This document shows positions 1-6,032 of a stretch of DNA of 7,793 nt, piece after piece. Position 1 is the stretch's first letter. The number at the start of each line of letters is the position of its first letter. Origin of the DNA: Clostridia bacterium (GTDB taxonomy: Bacteria > Bacillota_A > Clostridia > Christensenellales > Aristaeellaceae); assembly GCA_017430945.1 (NCBI GenBank), contig JAFRMB010000109.1, positions 1 to 7,793 of the forward strand, written 5' to 3'. Under the pieces are notes generated by a model. It did not search any database. It saw nothing but the letters and a program-made list of their open reading frames with translations, and was not told the DNA's origin. The position numbers and the translations under genes are program-made.

Positions 1-19
1 GCCGCCTATGTGAGGCGGC
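1..19 (-). terminator. Possible intrinsic terminator of the cdaA operon (hairpin only)
   Basis: A perfect 7-bp GC-rich stem (positions 1-7 pairing with 13-19) closes a 5-base loop, 31 bases beyond the stop codon of the alcohol dehydrogenase gene. On the minus strand the U-tract needed for a Rho-independent terminator would lie left of base 1, so it cannot be seen. The position after the last gene of a compact operon fits termination. It could equally belong to a gene outside the window. Confidence 0.45.
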
Positions 20-49
20 CCCGCGACGCTTTCCGGATGCGGGCCCGTA

Positions 50-1228
50 TCAACGATCCGCGATGCGCAGCACGGCTTCGATATCCGCCGGTGTCATCGG
101 GAAGCACCCGCCGGTCATGCCGTTGGGGTTGTTTTTGCGCGTCTTGGCCGCCATCGCGGGGATGTCCTCGGTCCGCGCGCCCAGCTCCTTCAGCGTGATG
201 GGCATGCCGATGTCGCGCAGGAACTGCTCGTGGCACTCGATGCCGCGCAGTGCAGTGGCCTCCGGGCATTCAAAGTCCATCTCGCAGTTGTATACGCGTA
301 CGGCGAACTGCGCAAAGCGCATCACGTTCTCGTGCATGTGATAGCGCATCCACGCCGGGAACACGACGGCCAGGCCGGCGCCGTGCGGCACGTCATACAG
401 CGCGGACAGCTCGTGCTCGATCTGGTGGCTGCCCCAGTCCTGCGCGCGCCCGACGCCCACGGTATCGTTGTGGGCGATCGTGCTGCCCCACATGAGCTGT
501 GACTGCGCGTCATAGTCGGTCGGATCCTTGACGGCGATGCGCGCCGCGCGGATCACGGCGGTCATCGCGCCCTCCGCCATGCGGTCGATGAGATCCACGC
601 AGGTATCGGTGGTGAAGTAGCGCTCCATCATATGGGCCAGTATATCGGTCGCGCCGCAGGCGATCTGATACGGCGGAAGCGTCATGGGGAGCTCCGGATC
701 CATGATGGCGATCAGCGGGCGGTTCAGCTGCGTGGACAGGCCGCGCTTCGTCTTGGTCGCCTCCTGGGTGATGACGCAGCTGTTGGAGGACTCGCTGCCC
801 GCCGCCGACATGGTCAGCACCGCGCCGAAGGGCATCGTCTTCTGCGGCTTGGCCTTGCCGCAGAAGAAATCCCAGAAATCGCCGTCATAGCAGCTGCCGT
901 GGGCGATGGCCTTGCTGGAATCGATGGACGAACCGCCGCCGACGGCCAGTATGAAATCCACCTTTTCCTGCTTGACCAGCTCGATGCCGCGATACACCAT
1001 GGTGTCGCGGGGATTGGGCTTCACGCCGCCCAGCTCCACCCAGGCGATGCCCTCTTCCTCGAGCGACTTCTCGATCCTCCCGATCAGGCCCGAGCGCACG
1101 GCGGAACCGCCGCCGTAGTGGATGAGCACCTTGGTCGCTCCGAAGGGCTTGATCAGCTTGCCGGTCTGATTCTCGACGCCGCGGCCGAATTCAAAGCGGG
1201 TCGGCACGCAATGTGAAAAGTTCCTCAT
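50..1228 (-). CDS. Iron-containing alcohol dehydrogenase (butanol dehydrogenase/YqhD-like)
   Basis: This is a cytosolic group III (Fe-dependent) alcohol dehydrogenase of 392 residues, the usual length for the BDH/YqhD branch. Such enzymes interconvert aldehydes and alcohols with NAD(P)H, in fermentation or aldehyde detoxification. The N-terminal Rossmann-like half shows a GGGS loop near residues 39-42 and the dinucleotide motif GGGSSIDSSKA at 97-107. The C-terminal helical half carries the four expected metal ligands: Asp195 and His199 (in GATDILAH), His268 (in SHQIEHEL) and His282 (in DVPHGAG). Gly rather than Asp near residue 39 suggests NADP(H) preference, which is inferred. The start is ATG at 1228-1226, with GGAGG seven bases upstream. 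It is the last gene of the operon, 21 bases after the esterase stop. The in vivo substrate is unknown. Confidence 0.95.
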   Translation of the reverse strand: MRNFSHCVPTRFEFGRGVENQTGKLIKPFGATKVLIHYGGGSAVRSGLIGRIEKSLEEEGIAWVELGGVKPNPRDTMVYRGIELVKQEKVDFILAVGGGSSIDSSKAIAHGSCYDGDFWDFFCGKAKPQKTMPFGAVLTMSAAGSESSNSCVITQEATKTKRGLSTQLNRPLIAIMDPELPMTLPPYQIACGATDILAHMMERYFTTDTCVDLIDRMAEGAMTAVIRAARIAVKDPTDYDAQSQLMWGSTIAHNDTVGVGRAQDWGSHQIEHELSALYDVPHGAGLAVVFPAWMRYHMHENVMRFAQFAVRVYNCEMDFECPEATALRGIECHEQFLRDIGMPITLKELGARTEDIPAMAAKTRKNNPNGMTGGCFPMTPADIEAVLRIADR

Positions 1229-1249
1229 GACTTCAACCTCCGTTCATGG

Positions 1250-1888
1250 TCACAATATGCTCCTGATCTTTCCGGCCATGGCTTCTGCCAGCCGGATGTG
1301 TCCGTTTGCCGTCATGTGGACCGAGTCCAGCGCGGAGACCTCCGCATAGGGGGCCGCGTCAAAAAAGTCGCATCCCAGCGTGGCGGCGACATCCCGATAC
1401 ACCGACGCCAGTCCCCTGCTCGTCGCGATCGCCTGTTCACCGAAGATGTGTGCGTGTCTGGCCTGCATGAGTCCGTCCAGGATCGGCGGCGGCGCGGTGA
1501 CGATGATGCGCGGTGTGTTCCCGGCAGCGTCTTCGCCGTAGATCTTCACCGTGCGCACCACCTGCGTCATGCCCTGTCCGACGGTCTCGGGCACAAGCCC
1601 GAAGCGCCGCTTGGTGTCGTTGGTGCCCAGCATCACGATCACCACATCCAGCGGATCGTGGCTCATGAGGCAGGGCGGCAGATACTGTACGCCGCTCTTG
1701 TAGCCGCCCTCGGCGGGATCGTCGTTCACGCACGTGCGGCCGTTGAAGCCCTCCTCGATCACCGCGTAATCGTCGCCGAGCAGCGCGGCCATGCGCATGG
1801 GCCAGCGCGTCTGCTCATCGTAGCGGCCGCCGGCCGGATCATAGCCCCATGTGTTGGAATCGCCATAGCACAGTATCCTCTTTTTCAA
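1250..1888 (-). CDS. SGNH/GDSL hydrolase, arylesterase/acyltransferase-like
   Basis: This 212-residue SGNH-fold serine esterase has no signal peptide, so it is probably cytoplasmic. All four family blocks are visible: GDSNTWG with nucleophile Ser11 (block I), EEGFNGRT around 45-52 giving the block II glycine, GTNDTK with oxyanion Asn90 (block III), and DSVH with Asp188 and His191 completing the triad (block V). The spacing and the phrases YLPPCL, PLDVVIVMLGTNDTK and PPP closely match the Mycobacterium smegmatis arylesterase MsAcT group, which hydrolyses and transfers short acyl esters; that comparison is from memory. The start is a TTG codon at 1888-1886 with GGAGG seven bases upstream. It overlaps the preceding stop as TTGA, which implies translational coupling. 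The natural substrate cannot be read from the sequence. Confidence 0.93.
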   Translation of the reverse strand: MKKRILCYGDSNTWGYDPAGGRYDEQTRWPMRMAALLGDDYAVIEEGFNGRTCVNDDPAEGGYKSGVQYLPPCLMSHDPLDVVIVMLGTNDTKRRFGLVPETVGQGMTQVVRTVKIYGEDAAGNTPRIIVTAPPPILDGLMQARHAHIFGEQAIATSRGLASVYRDVAATLGCDFFDAAPYAEVSALDSVHMTANGHIRLAEAMAGKIRSIL

Positions 1889-2616
1889 CCCTGCGCCTCC
1901 ACTTCCGGGTCGTCCTTCCCGTCGCCGACATAAGCCTCAGACCTCGGCAGATTGGCGACGTTGAACACCTCGTCCTCGTAAAAATCGGTGACGTCGGGGC
2001 GGTTGCCGTCCATGCCGAACAGATCCTCCTCGCGCTCCGCCAGCAGCTGGCGGGCCTTGGCTTCCGCCTCGGCATTACCGCGGCGCACGTAGCCCGGCAC
2101 GGGGTGCTTGCGCCGCTCGCCGCGCTGGAAGCTGCCCTGTACACTTCCGTCCTTCGGCCTTGCGCCGCTGTCCCTGCGATGCACGACCGTCGACGGACGC
2201 GCAGCGCCCCTGCGGTCGCGCTCCCTGCGCCGTTCGTCTGCTCCGGCGCGCTTCACCACGGTACTGGCGACCACGTAGTCATGCTCGTGCCAGTTCTTTT
2301 CAAGATCCTCTTCCCACTCGACCTCGCTTTTGAGGCCTTCGTCGGAGAAGAAGCTGTCGTCCTTGACGATCACGCGCTCCTTTCGGAACCACACCCAGTG
2401 CGGGCGCCAGCGCACCAGCCACACCAGTATGTCGGCGCTGACGCCGATGATCATCAGTATGATGAGCAGCTTGAGCCAGTTATTGGACAACCACAGGAGC
2501 GGTGACACGCGGACGCTGCCCGCCAGGTGGAAGAGCCTCAACACCCAGTTGGCAAAGCCCTTCAGCCAGCCCAGCATCGCGTCAACGATGGCGCTCGAAT
2601 AGCCGCTGATCGTCAT
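1885..2616 (-). CDS. Single-pass membrane protein of unknown function, charge-blocked tail
   Basis: I do not recognise a characterised family for this 243-residue protein. An amphipathic, tryptophan-rich segment (about 10-33) is followed by a strong transmembrane helix (about 46-69), then an arginine/tryptophan juxtamembrane stretch (RWRPHWVWFRK, 69-79). The rest should be cytoplasmic by the positive-inside rule. It divides into an acidic block (about 86-112), a long Arg/Lys-rich and probably disordered block (about 122-183), and an acidic C-terminal tail (about 192-243). No catalytic motif is visible. The ATG start at 2616 has GGAGG ten bases upstream. It begins 27 bases after the cdaR stop and its TGA overlaps the esterase start. 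Its place in the operon suggests a membrane role near CdaA/CdaR, an inference from position only. Confidence 0.8.
   Translation of the reverse strand: MTISGYSSAIVDAMLGWLKGFANWVLRLFHLAGSVRVSPLLWLSNNWLKLLIILMIIGVSADILVWLVRWRPHWVWFRKERVIVKDDSFFSDEGLKSEVEWEEDLEKNWHEHDYVVASTVVKRAGADERRRERDRRGAARPSTVVHRRDSGARPKDGSVQGSFQRGERRKHPVPGYVRRGNAEAEAKARQLLAEREEDLFGMDGNRPDVTDFYEDEVFNVANLPRSEAYVGDGKDDPEVEAQG
1896..1900 (-). promoter_or_regulatory. Ribosome binding site fixing the TTG start of the esterase
   Basis: On the minus strand, GGAGG lies seven bases upstream of the TTG at 1888. It sits inside the last codons of the membrane-protein gene. No ATG or GTG lies at a useful distance, and MKKRILCYGDS is the expected N-terminus for the family, so TTG is the supported start. 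Confidence 0.8.
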
Positions 2617-2643
2617 ATCTCAATATCCTCCAAATGGCCACCG

Positions 2644-3969
2644 TCATTCATCCACGCCGACTTCGGCCAACGTCACGGTCATCGTCTCGTGCTCCGGCTG
2701 GAACACCATGTCGGGATAGCGCTCGGTATCGAATCTGGGCACGATCTCATAAACGCCCGCGCCCTTGCCGGACAGATCGATGCTGACGAACGTGCCCTCC
2801 TGCTGGAGCCGCTCCACCTCGCTTCGGGGGCCGGTGACGTACACGCGCAGCTTGCCGTATTCCACGCTCAATCCCTCGCCCTTGCCGGTCACCTGGACGC
2901 CCACTTCGTCGATCCAGCCGCTGATGCTGGCCTCGACGATCACCACGTTCGCGTACACCTGCTCGCTGGAGAGGTTCTTGAGCCCCGACAGCTGGGAGAT
3001 GGCCGCGCGGGCCGTGAAGCTCTGCGTCAGGCCGTCGACGTTCACGGGTTCGATCACGAGCTCGCTGAGCCCTTCCAGCAGTTCCTCATCCGCCGCGACG
3101 GTGACAGTCTCGGGCTGCATCGAAACGGACTGCACGACATAGCCCTCCGCCGGCTGTCCGGTGATGACGTTCGCCGGATCCGTGGATACGGGCAGCTCCT
3201 TCGTGGGATATACGTCCACGCTCACCGATACGGAGCTGGAAGACCGGTTCAGCATCTGCTGGGAGATCTCCTCTCCGGTGCCCGTCGCCAGCAGTGTATA
3301 GGGCTGTGCCTGGGTGAACGGGGCGTCATGCCCGGTGACGTCCACCGCGACCGCGGCGGAGCTGATGCTGCGCACGACCGAGGCTGCGCCCGACACCGAC
3401 AGGTTCGGCGGGTTGATGCGGGTGATGTTATACCAGTAGTCCGCCTGGATATCGCCCGTGAGCGACGCGTTGATGGGCACGGAGCGGGAGTCCTGTGCCT
3501 CAAAGGTCAGCGTCAGCGAATCCGGACTGATCTCGGTCACGCGGCCGTAGCTGGTCGCGGCGCGCAGGGGCACCTCCTGTGTGCCCGCGGTGCGGACGTT
3601 GGACAGGTCCAGCGTGACCTGCACGTTCTCCGGAGAGATGCGCGCATAGTACGCCTGGGGCGCCTCCACGGTGACCGTTATGTCACCCAGCTCCTCCGAA
3701 GGCTCCTTCAAAAGCGCCAGGCCGTTGGTGCCCAGCGTCGCGCGGCCGCTGACGTAGCCGGTCAGGCCGCTCAGCGTCTTGCTGCGCGTGATGGAGGTGT
3801 TGCTGGTGATCACGTAGTTCCACAGGATGATCGCCAGGACGAGCGAAAGGATCTTCAGTCCAAAATTGTTGGACAGGATGCGCCATACAGCCATTACGAT
3901 GCGGCCGATCCGCTGCTTCAGATCCGGCGCGCCCTTGCCGCCCTCGTTCGGGACCGGATTATTGTTCAT
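2644..3969 (-). CDS. cdaR: CdaR, YbbR-repeat regulator of the c-di-AMP cyclase CdaA
   Basis: CdaR is a membrane-anchored extracytoplasmic protein that binds CdaA and modulates c-di-AMP synthesis. The product is about 441 residues. It has a short basic cytoplasmic N-terminus, one transmembrane helix (about 34-54, in NFGLKILSLVLAIILW), and a long Ser/Thr/Val-rich beta region. That region divides into roughly four YbbR repeats (about 78-158, 163-253, 256-348 and 354-436), the usual architecture. Two starts are possible: GTG at 3975 lies only one base from GAGAGGGG, whereas ATG at 3969 has seven-base spacing, so I prefer ATG. The gene overlaps the 3' end of cdaA by 11 bases, implying coupled translation. 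The pairing with cdaA makes the identification secure. Confidence 0.94.
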   Translation of the reverse strand: MNNNPVPNEGGKGAPDLKQRIGRIVMAVWRILSNNFGLKILSLVLAIILWNYVITSNTSITRSKTLSGLTGYVSGRATLGTNGLALLKEPSEELGDITVTVEAPQAYYARISPENVQVTLDLSNVRTAGTQEVPLRAATSYGRVTEISPDSLTLTFEAQDSRSVPINASLTGDIQADYWYNITRINPPNLSVSGAASVVRSISSAAVAVDVTGHDAPFTQAQPYTLLATGTGEEISQQMLNRSSSSVSVSVDVYPTKELPVSTDPANVITGQPAEGYVVQSVSMQPETVTVAADEELLEGLSELVIEPVNVDGLTQSFTARAAISQLSGLKNLSSEQVYANVVIVEASISGWIDEVGVQVTGKGEGLSVEYGKLRVYVTGPRSEVERLQQEGTFVSIDLSGKGAGVYEIVPRFDTERYPDMVFQPEHETMTVTLAEVGVDE

Positions 3970-4834
3970 CGGCACGCCCCTCTCTGTGCAGCATTTCCAG
4001 CCAGTTGAACATGGTCTGATCCGGCGTGAACAGCTCGGTCAGCAGGACCGTCAGCGACCGGCCGTCCATGTGCCTTGTAAGCCTGCCCTCGCGCGCCATC
4101 GATATGATGCCCGTCTCCTCGGACACGATCAGCGCCACGGCATCCGTGGTCTCCGTGATGCCGATCGCGGCGCGGTGCCGCGTGCCCAGGTCGCGGCTTA
4201 TGGTGATGTCCTCCGTCAGCGGCAGTATGCACGCGGCCGCCTCGATGCGGCGGTTGCGGATGACCATCGCGCCATCGTGCAGCGGCGTGTTCGGCTCGAA
4301 TATGTTCTCGATGAGCGGGGCAGATATCTCCGCGTCCACCCGGGTGCCGGATTCGATCACGTCGCCCATGCCGGTGTGGCGCTCGATGACGATCAGCGCG
4401 CCGATGCGCTTTCTGGACATGTTGCTCATGGCCCGCACGATCTCGGACACGTTCTCCTCCACGCGCTCGGCGTTCTGCTTGCCCGGCAGTCCGATCACCC
4501 TGCGCATCAGCCGGGAGCGGCCGATCTGCTCGAGTCCGCGTCGAAACTCCGGCTGGAACAGTATGACGATGAGCAGTATGCCCATGCTGATGATCTGCGT
4601 GAGCAGCCAGTTGATGGCGCTCAGGCGCATGACGCCGGATAGCCACGCCATCACGAGCACCACGCCGATGCCCTTGAACAGCGAGTTCGAACGGGTATGC
4701 ATGACCAGCTTGATGACCTGGTAGATCAGCACCGTCAGCAGCGCCACATCGAGCACATTGTGCCAGTCGGGGATCTGAAGCAGATTGCTCAAAAGCGTGC
4801 CGATCGACATATAGATGCTCCTGAGCTGTCCCAT
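3959..4834 (-). CDS. cdaA: CdaA, membrane-bound diadenylate cyclase
   Basis: CdaA condenses two ATP molecules into c-di-AMP, the messenger controlling potassium/osmolyte transport and cell-wall homeostasis in Gram-positive bacteria. The chosen 291-residue form has three N-terminal transmembrane helices (about 28-46, 53-70 and 74-93), a linking helix, then the cytoplasmic DAC (DisA_N) domain (about 95-265). The two signature motifs are intact: DGA at 187-189 (in LHDGAMVI) and RHR at 219-221 (in GTRHRAAIG), so an active enzyme is expected. An in-frame ATG at 4873 would add 13 residues, but it has no ribosome binding site and lies in a palindrome. ATG 4834 has GGAGG eight bases upstream and gives the usual N-terminus. 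It is the first gene of the operon. The glmM gene that often follows cdaR is not here. Confidence 0.96.
   Translation of the reverse strand: MGQLRSIYMSIGTLLSNLLQIPDWHNVLDVALLTVLIYQVIKLVMHTRSNSLFKGIGVVLVMAWLSGVMRLSAINWLLTQIISMGILLIVILFQPEFRRGLEQIGRSRLMRRVIGLPGKQNAERVEENVSEIVRAMSNMSRKRIGALIVIERHTGMGDVIESGTRVDAEISAPLIENIFEPNTPLHDGAMVIRNRRIEAAACILPLTEDITISRDLGTRHRAAIGITETTDAVALIVSEETGIISMAREGRLTRHMDGRSLTVLLTELFTPDQTMFNWLEMLHREGRADEQ
3977..3984 (-). promoter_or_regulatory. Ribosome binding site for cdaR
   Basis: GAGAGGGG on the minus strand lies inside the cdaA coding region, seven bases before ATG 3969 and one base before GTG 3975. The spacing favours the ATG. Confidence 0.6.
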
Positions 4835-4842
4835 GCCATCCA

Positions 4843-4847
4843 CCTCC
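4843..4847 (-). promoter_or_regulatory. Ribosome binding site deciding the cdaA start
   Basis: GGAGG on the minus strand lies eight bases upstream of the ATG at 4834-4832. This site is why the shorter 291-residue reading frame is preferred over one beginning at 4873. Confidence 0.85.
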
Positions 4848-4858
4848 AAGCGATCTCC

Positions 4859-4872
4859 TGCGCCATGGCGCA
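4859..4872. repeat. Perfect 14-bp palindrome in the cdaA leader
   Basis: TGCGCCATGGCGCA reads identically on both strands. It lies about 15-28 bases downstream of the predicted cdaA transcription start and 12 bases upstream of its ribosome binding site. It could be an operator for a dimeric regulator acting as a roadblock, a small RNA hairpin, or chance in GC-rich DNA. No regulator can be assigned. Confidence 0.5.
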
Positions 4873-4893
4873 ACGATCCACCAATCTACAACC

Positions 4894-4922
4894 ATTATAA
4901 TACAAAAGCACACAAAAGAAAA
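4894..4922 (-). promoter_or_regulatory. Probable sigma-A promoter of the cdaA operon
   Basis: On the minus strand a consensus TATAAT (-10, 4899-4894) is preceded after 17 bases by TTTTCT (4922-4917), a weak -35 matching TTGACA at three of six positions. The surrounding A+T-rich patch contrasts with the GC-rich genes. Transcription would start near 4887, giving a leader of about 50 bases before cdaA. The -10 is convincing and the -35 is not. Confidence 0.65.
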
Positions 4923-4977
4923 TCAATTTTGGTGCAGCTTTGATTAAAAAAATTTGACACAGGCGGCATCGCCAAGG

Positions 4978-5006
4978 TTGCGGAAGCCGTGCTTTGATGA
5001 TATACT
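4978..5006 (+). promoter_or_regulatory. Probable extended -10 promoter of the araD-like gene
   Basis: TATACT (-10, 5001-5006) is immediately preceded by TGA, an extended -10 of the TGn type. A poor -35, TTGCGG, lies at 4978-4983 with 17-base spacing. Transcription would start near 5012, leaving a leader of about 50 bases. A perfect TTGACA at 4954-4959 lies too far upstream (41 bases) to serve this -10. Confidence 0.6.
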
Positions 5007-5021
5007 TGATACAGACAAAGC

Positions 5022-5043
5022 GCGGCCGCTGTCCGCAGGCCGC
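5022..5043 (+). promoter_or_regulatory. Hairpin in the 5' leader of the araD-like gene
   Basis: GCGGCC (5022-5027) pairs with GGCCGC (5038-5043). Two further GC pairs beyond a one-base bulge leave a 5-base loop. The hairpin lies about 10 bases after the predicted transcript start and ends 7 bases before the AGGAGG. It could stabilise the transcript or tune ribosome access. It does not resemble a riboswitch I know. Confidence 0.5.
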
Positions 5044-5063
5044 ATATTACAGGAGGTTATCAC

Positions 5064-5756
5064 ATGAAAGAGCTGAAGCAAAGGGTCTATGAGGCGAACA
5101 TGGAGCTGTACCGCCGGAACCTGGTCATCTACACCTGGGGCAACGTGTCGGAGATCGACCGCGACAAGGGCATCATGGCCATCAAGCCCAGCGGCGTGCC
5201 CTATGAGACCCTGACGCCGGACATGATCGTGCTGATGGAGCTCGAGAGCGGCCGGATCGTGGACAGCGATCTGAACCCCTCCTCCGACGCGCCGACGCAC
5301 CTCGCGCTGTATCGCGCCTTCGACAACATCGGCGGCGTGACGCACACGCACTCCCCCTACGCCGTGGCCTGGGCGCAGGCCGGCCATCCCATCCCCTGCT
5401 TCGGCACCACCCATGCCGATTATTTCCGCGGCGACATACCCCTGACCCGGTTCCTCACCGCCGAGGAGACCGAAGAGGCCTACGAGGCCAACACCGGCAA
5501 GGTGATCATCGAGGCCTTCGAAGGCCAGAACCCGATCTACACGCCCGGCGTGCTCTGCCGCGGCCACGGCCCCTTCACCTGGGGCAAGGACGGCGCGCAG
5601 TCCGTCTACCATGCCGTCGTGCTGGAGGAAGTCGCCAAGATGGCCATGTGGTCTGTCCAGCTGCAGCCCGGCCTCACCGAGCTGCCCCACCACGTATCCG
5701 ACAAGCATTTCCTGCGCAAGCACGGCCCCAACGCCTACTACGGGCAGAAGGGCTGA
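5064..5756 (+). CDS. araD: L-ribulose-5-phosphate 4-epimerase (AraD-type class II aldolase)
   Basis: AraD-type enzymes interconvert L-ribulose 5-phosphate and D-xylulose 5-phosphate by retro-aldol chemistry with a divalent metal, linking arabinose or ascorbate breakdown to the pentose phosphate pathway. The 230-residue length matches E. coli AraD (231). Visible family motifs are GNVS (26-29), KPSG (41-44), the phosphate-binding SSDAPTH (73-79), the metal ligands His94 and His96 in HTHS, the TTHADYF stretch (115-121), the third ligand His168 in RGHGPF, and the C-terminal RKHGPNAYYGQ carrying the catalytic-type tyrosine. The ATG start has AGGAGG seven bases upstream. The gene stands alone between its own promoter and terminator, with no kinase, isomerase or transporter beside it, so which sugar pathway it serves is open. 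Related paralogues (UlaF, SgbE) are alternatives. Confidence 0.93.
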   Translation: MKELKQRVYEANMELYRRNLVIYTWGNVSEIDRDKGIMAIKPSGVPYETLTPDMIVLMELESGRIVDSDLNPSSDAPTHLALYRAFDNIGGVTHTHSPYAVAWAQAGHPIPCFGTTHADYFRGDIPLTRFLTAEETEEAYEANTGKVIIEAFEGQNPIYTPGVLCRGHGPFTWGKDGAQSVYHAVVLEEVAKMAMWSVQLQPGLTELPHHVSDKHFLRKHGPNAYYGQKG

Positions 5757-5791
5757 TCGCCGCCCTGTCGGGCCGGTCGTCATATTCACAG

Positions 5792-5827
5792 GGGAACGGG
5801 AGGCATGTCCTCTCCCGTTCCCTTATT
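5792..5827 (+). terminator. Intrinsic terminator after the araD-like gene
   Basis: An uninterrupted 11-bp stem (5792-5802 with 5812-5822) encloses a 9-base loop and is followed by TTATT. It starts 35 bases after the araD-like stop codon. The stem is strong and the U-tract short, so termination may be incomplete. Confidence 0.8.
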
Positions 5828-5967
5828 GGTCCGGTCCTTCATCAGATGCCGGCGGAGGGGACGCACCTGAGACGGCCGTCCTTTGAAGACCGGCCCGGCG
5901 CGGCCCGTATGCACCGCTGCCACGGTGAGCCGACGCGCATTTTTGGCATTCGACCGCACGATTTTGC
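5828..5967. other. Non-coding spacer before the right-arm promoter
   Basis: I see no supported gene here: open frames crossing it lack a ribosome binding site and are antisense or out-of-frame extensions of neighbours. It holds a 10-bp palindrome GACGGCCGTC (5871-5880). It also holds GACCGGCCCG (5888-5897), the inverted copy of CGGGCCGGTC at 5769-5778, on the other side of the terminator. These may be chance in GC-rich DNA. Confidence 0.4.
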
Positions 5968-5996
5968 TTGCCACTTTCCCGATCCTGTTGTAGAAT
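5968..5996 (+). promoter_or_regulatory. Probable sigma-A promoter of the acidic-protein/regulator operon
   Basis: TTGCCA (-35, 5968-5973) and TAGAAT (-10, 5991-5996) each match consensus at five of six positions and are separated by 17 bases. Transcription would start near 6003, giving a leader of about 30 bases with GGAGG at 6023-6027. Confidence 0.75.
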
Positions 5997-6032
5997 AGGA
6001 ACAGACCTAATCCATTCAGAGCGGAGGACATT

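Noticed and set aside
2527..4008. A 493-codon open frame on the plus strand opposite cdaR.
   Set aside because: It is a GC-driven antisense shadow. Its translation is rich in His/Arg/Asp/Gly with no recognisable domain, whereas the opposite strand gives a clear YbbR-repeat protein with operon context.
4835..4873. N-terminal extension of CdaA from the ATG at 4873.
   Set aside because: There is no ribosome binding site before it, the ATG is part of a palindrome, and the internal ATG at 4834 has GGAGG at ideal spacing.
3966..4913. A 315-codon minus-strand frame overlapping cdaA in another frame.
   Set aside because: The translation is Arg/His-rich noise; the neighbouring frame carries the DGA and RHR motifs of CdaA. 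Its start lies upstream of the ribosome binding site and overlaps the promoter.
4954..4959. Perfect TTGACA as a -35 element on the plus strand.
   Set aside because: No -10-like hexamer lies 16-19 bases downstream; the region 4975-4985 is GC-rich. The TATACT at 5001 is 41 bases away.
5012..5063. A riboswitch ahead of the araD-like gene.
   Set aside because: The leader is only about 50 bases with one simple hairpin, too short and plain to match an aptamer class I know.
4944..5789. A 281-codon minus-strand frame opposite the araD-like gene.
   Set aside because: It is antisense to a gene with intact catalytic motifs, promoter, ribosome binding site and terminator, and has no domain of its own.
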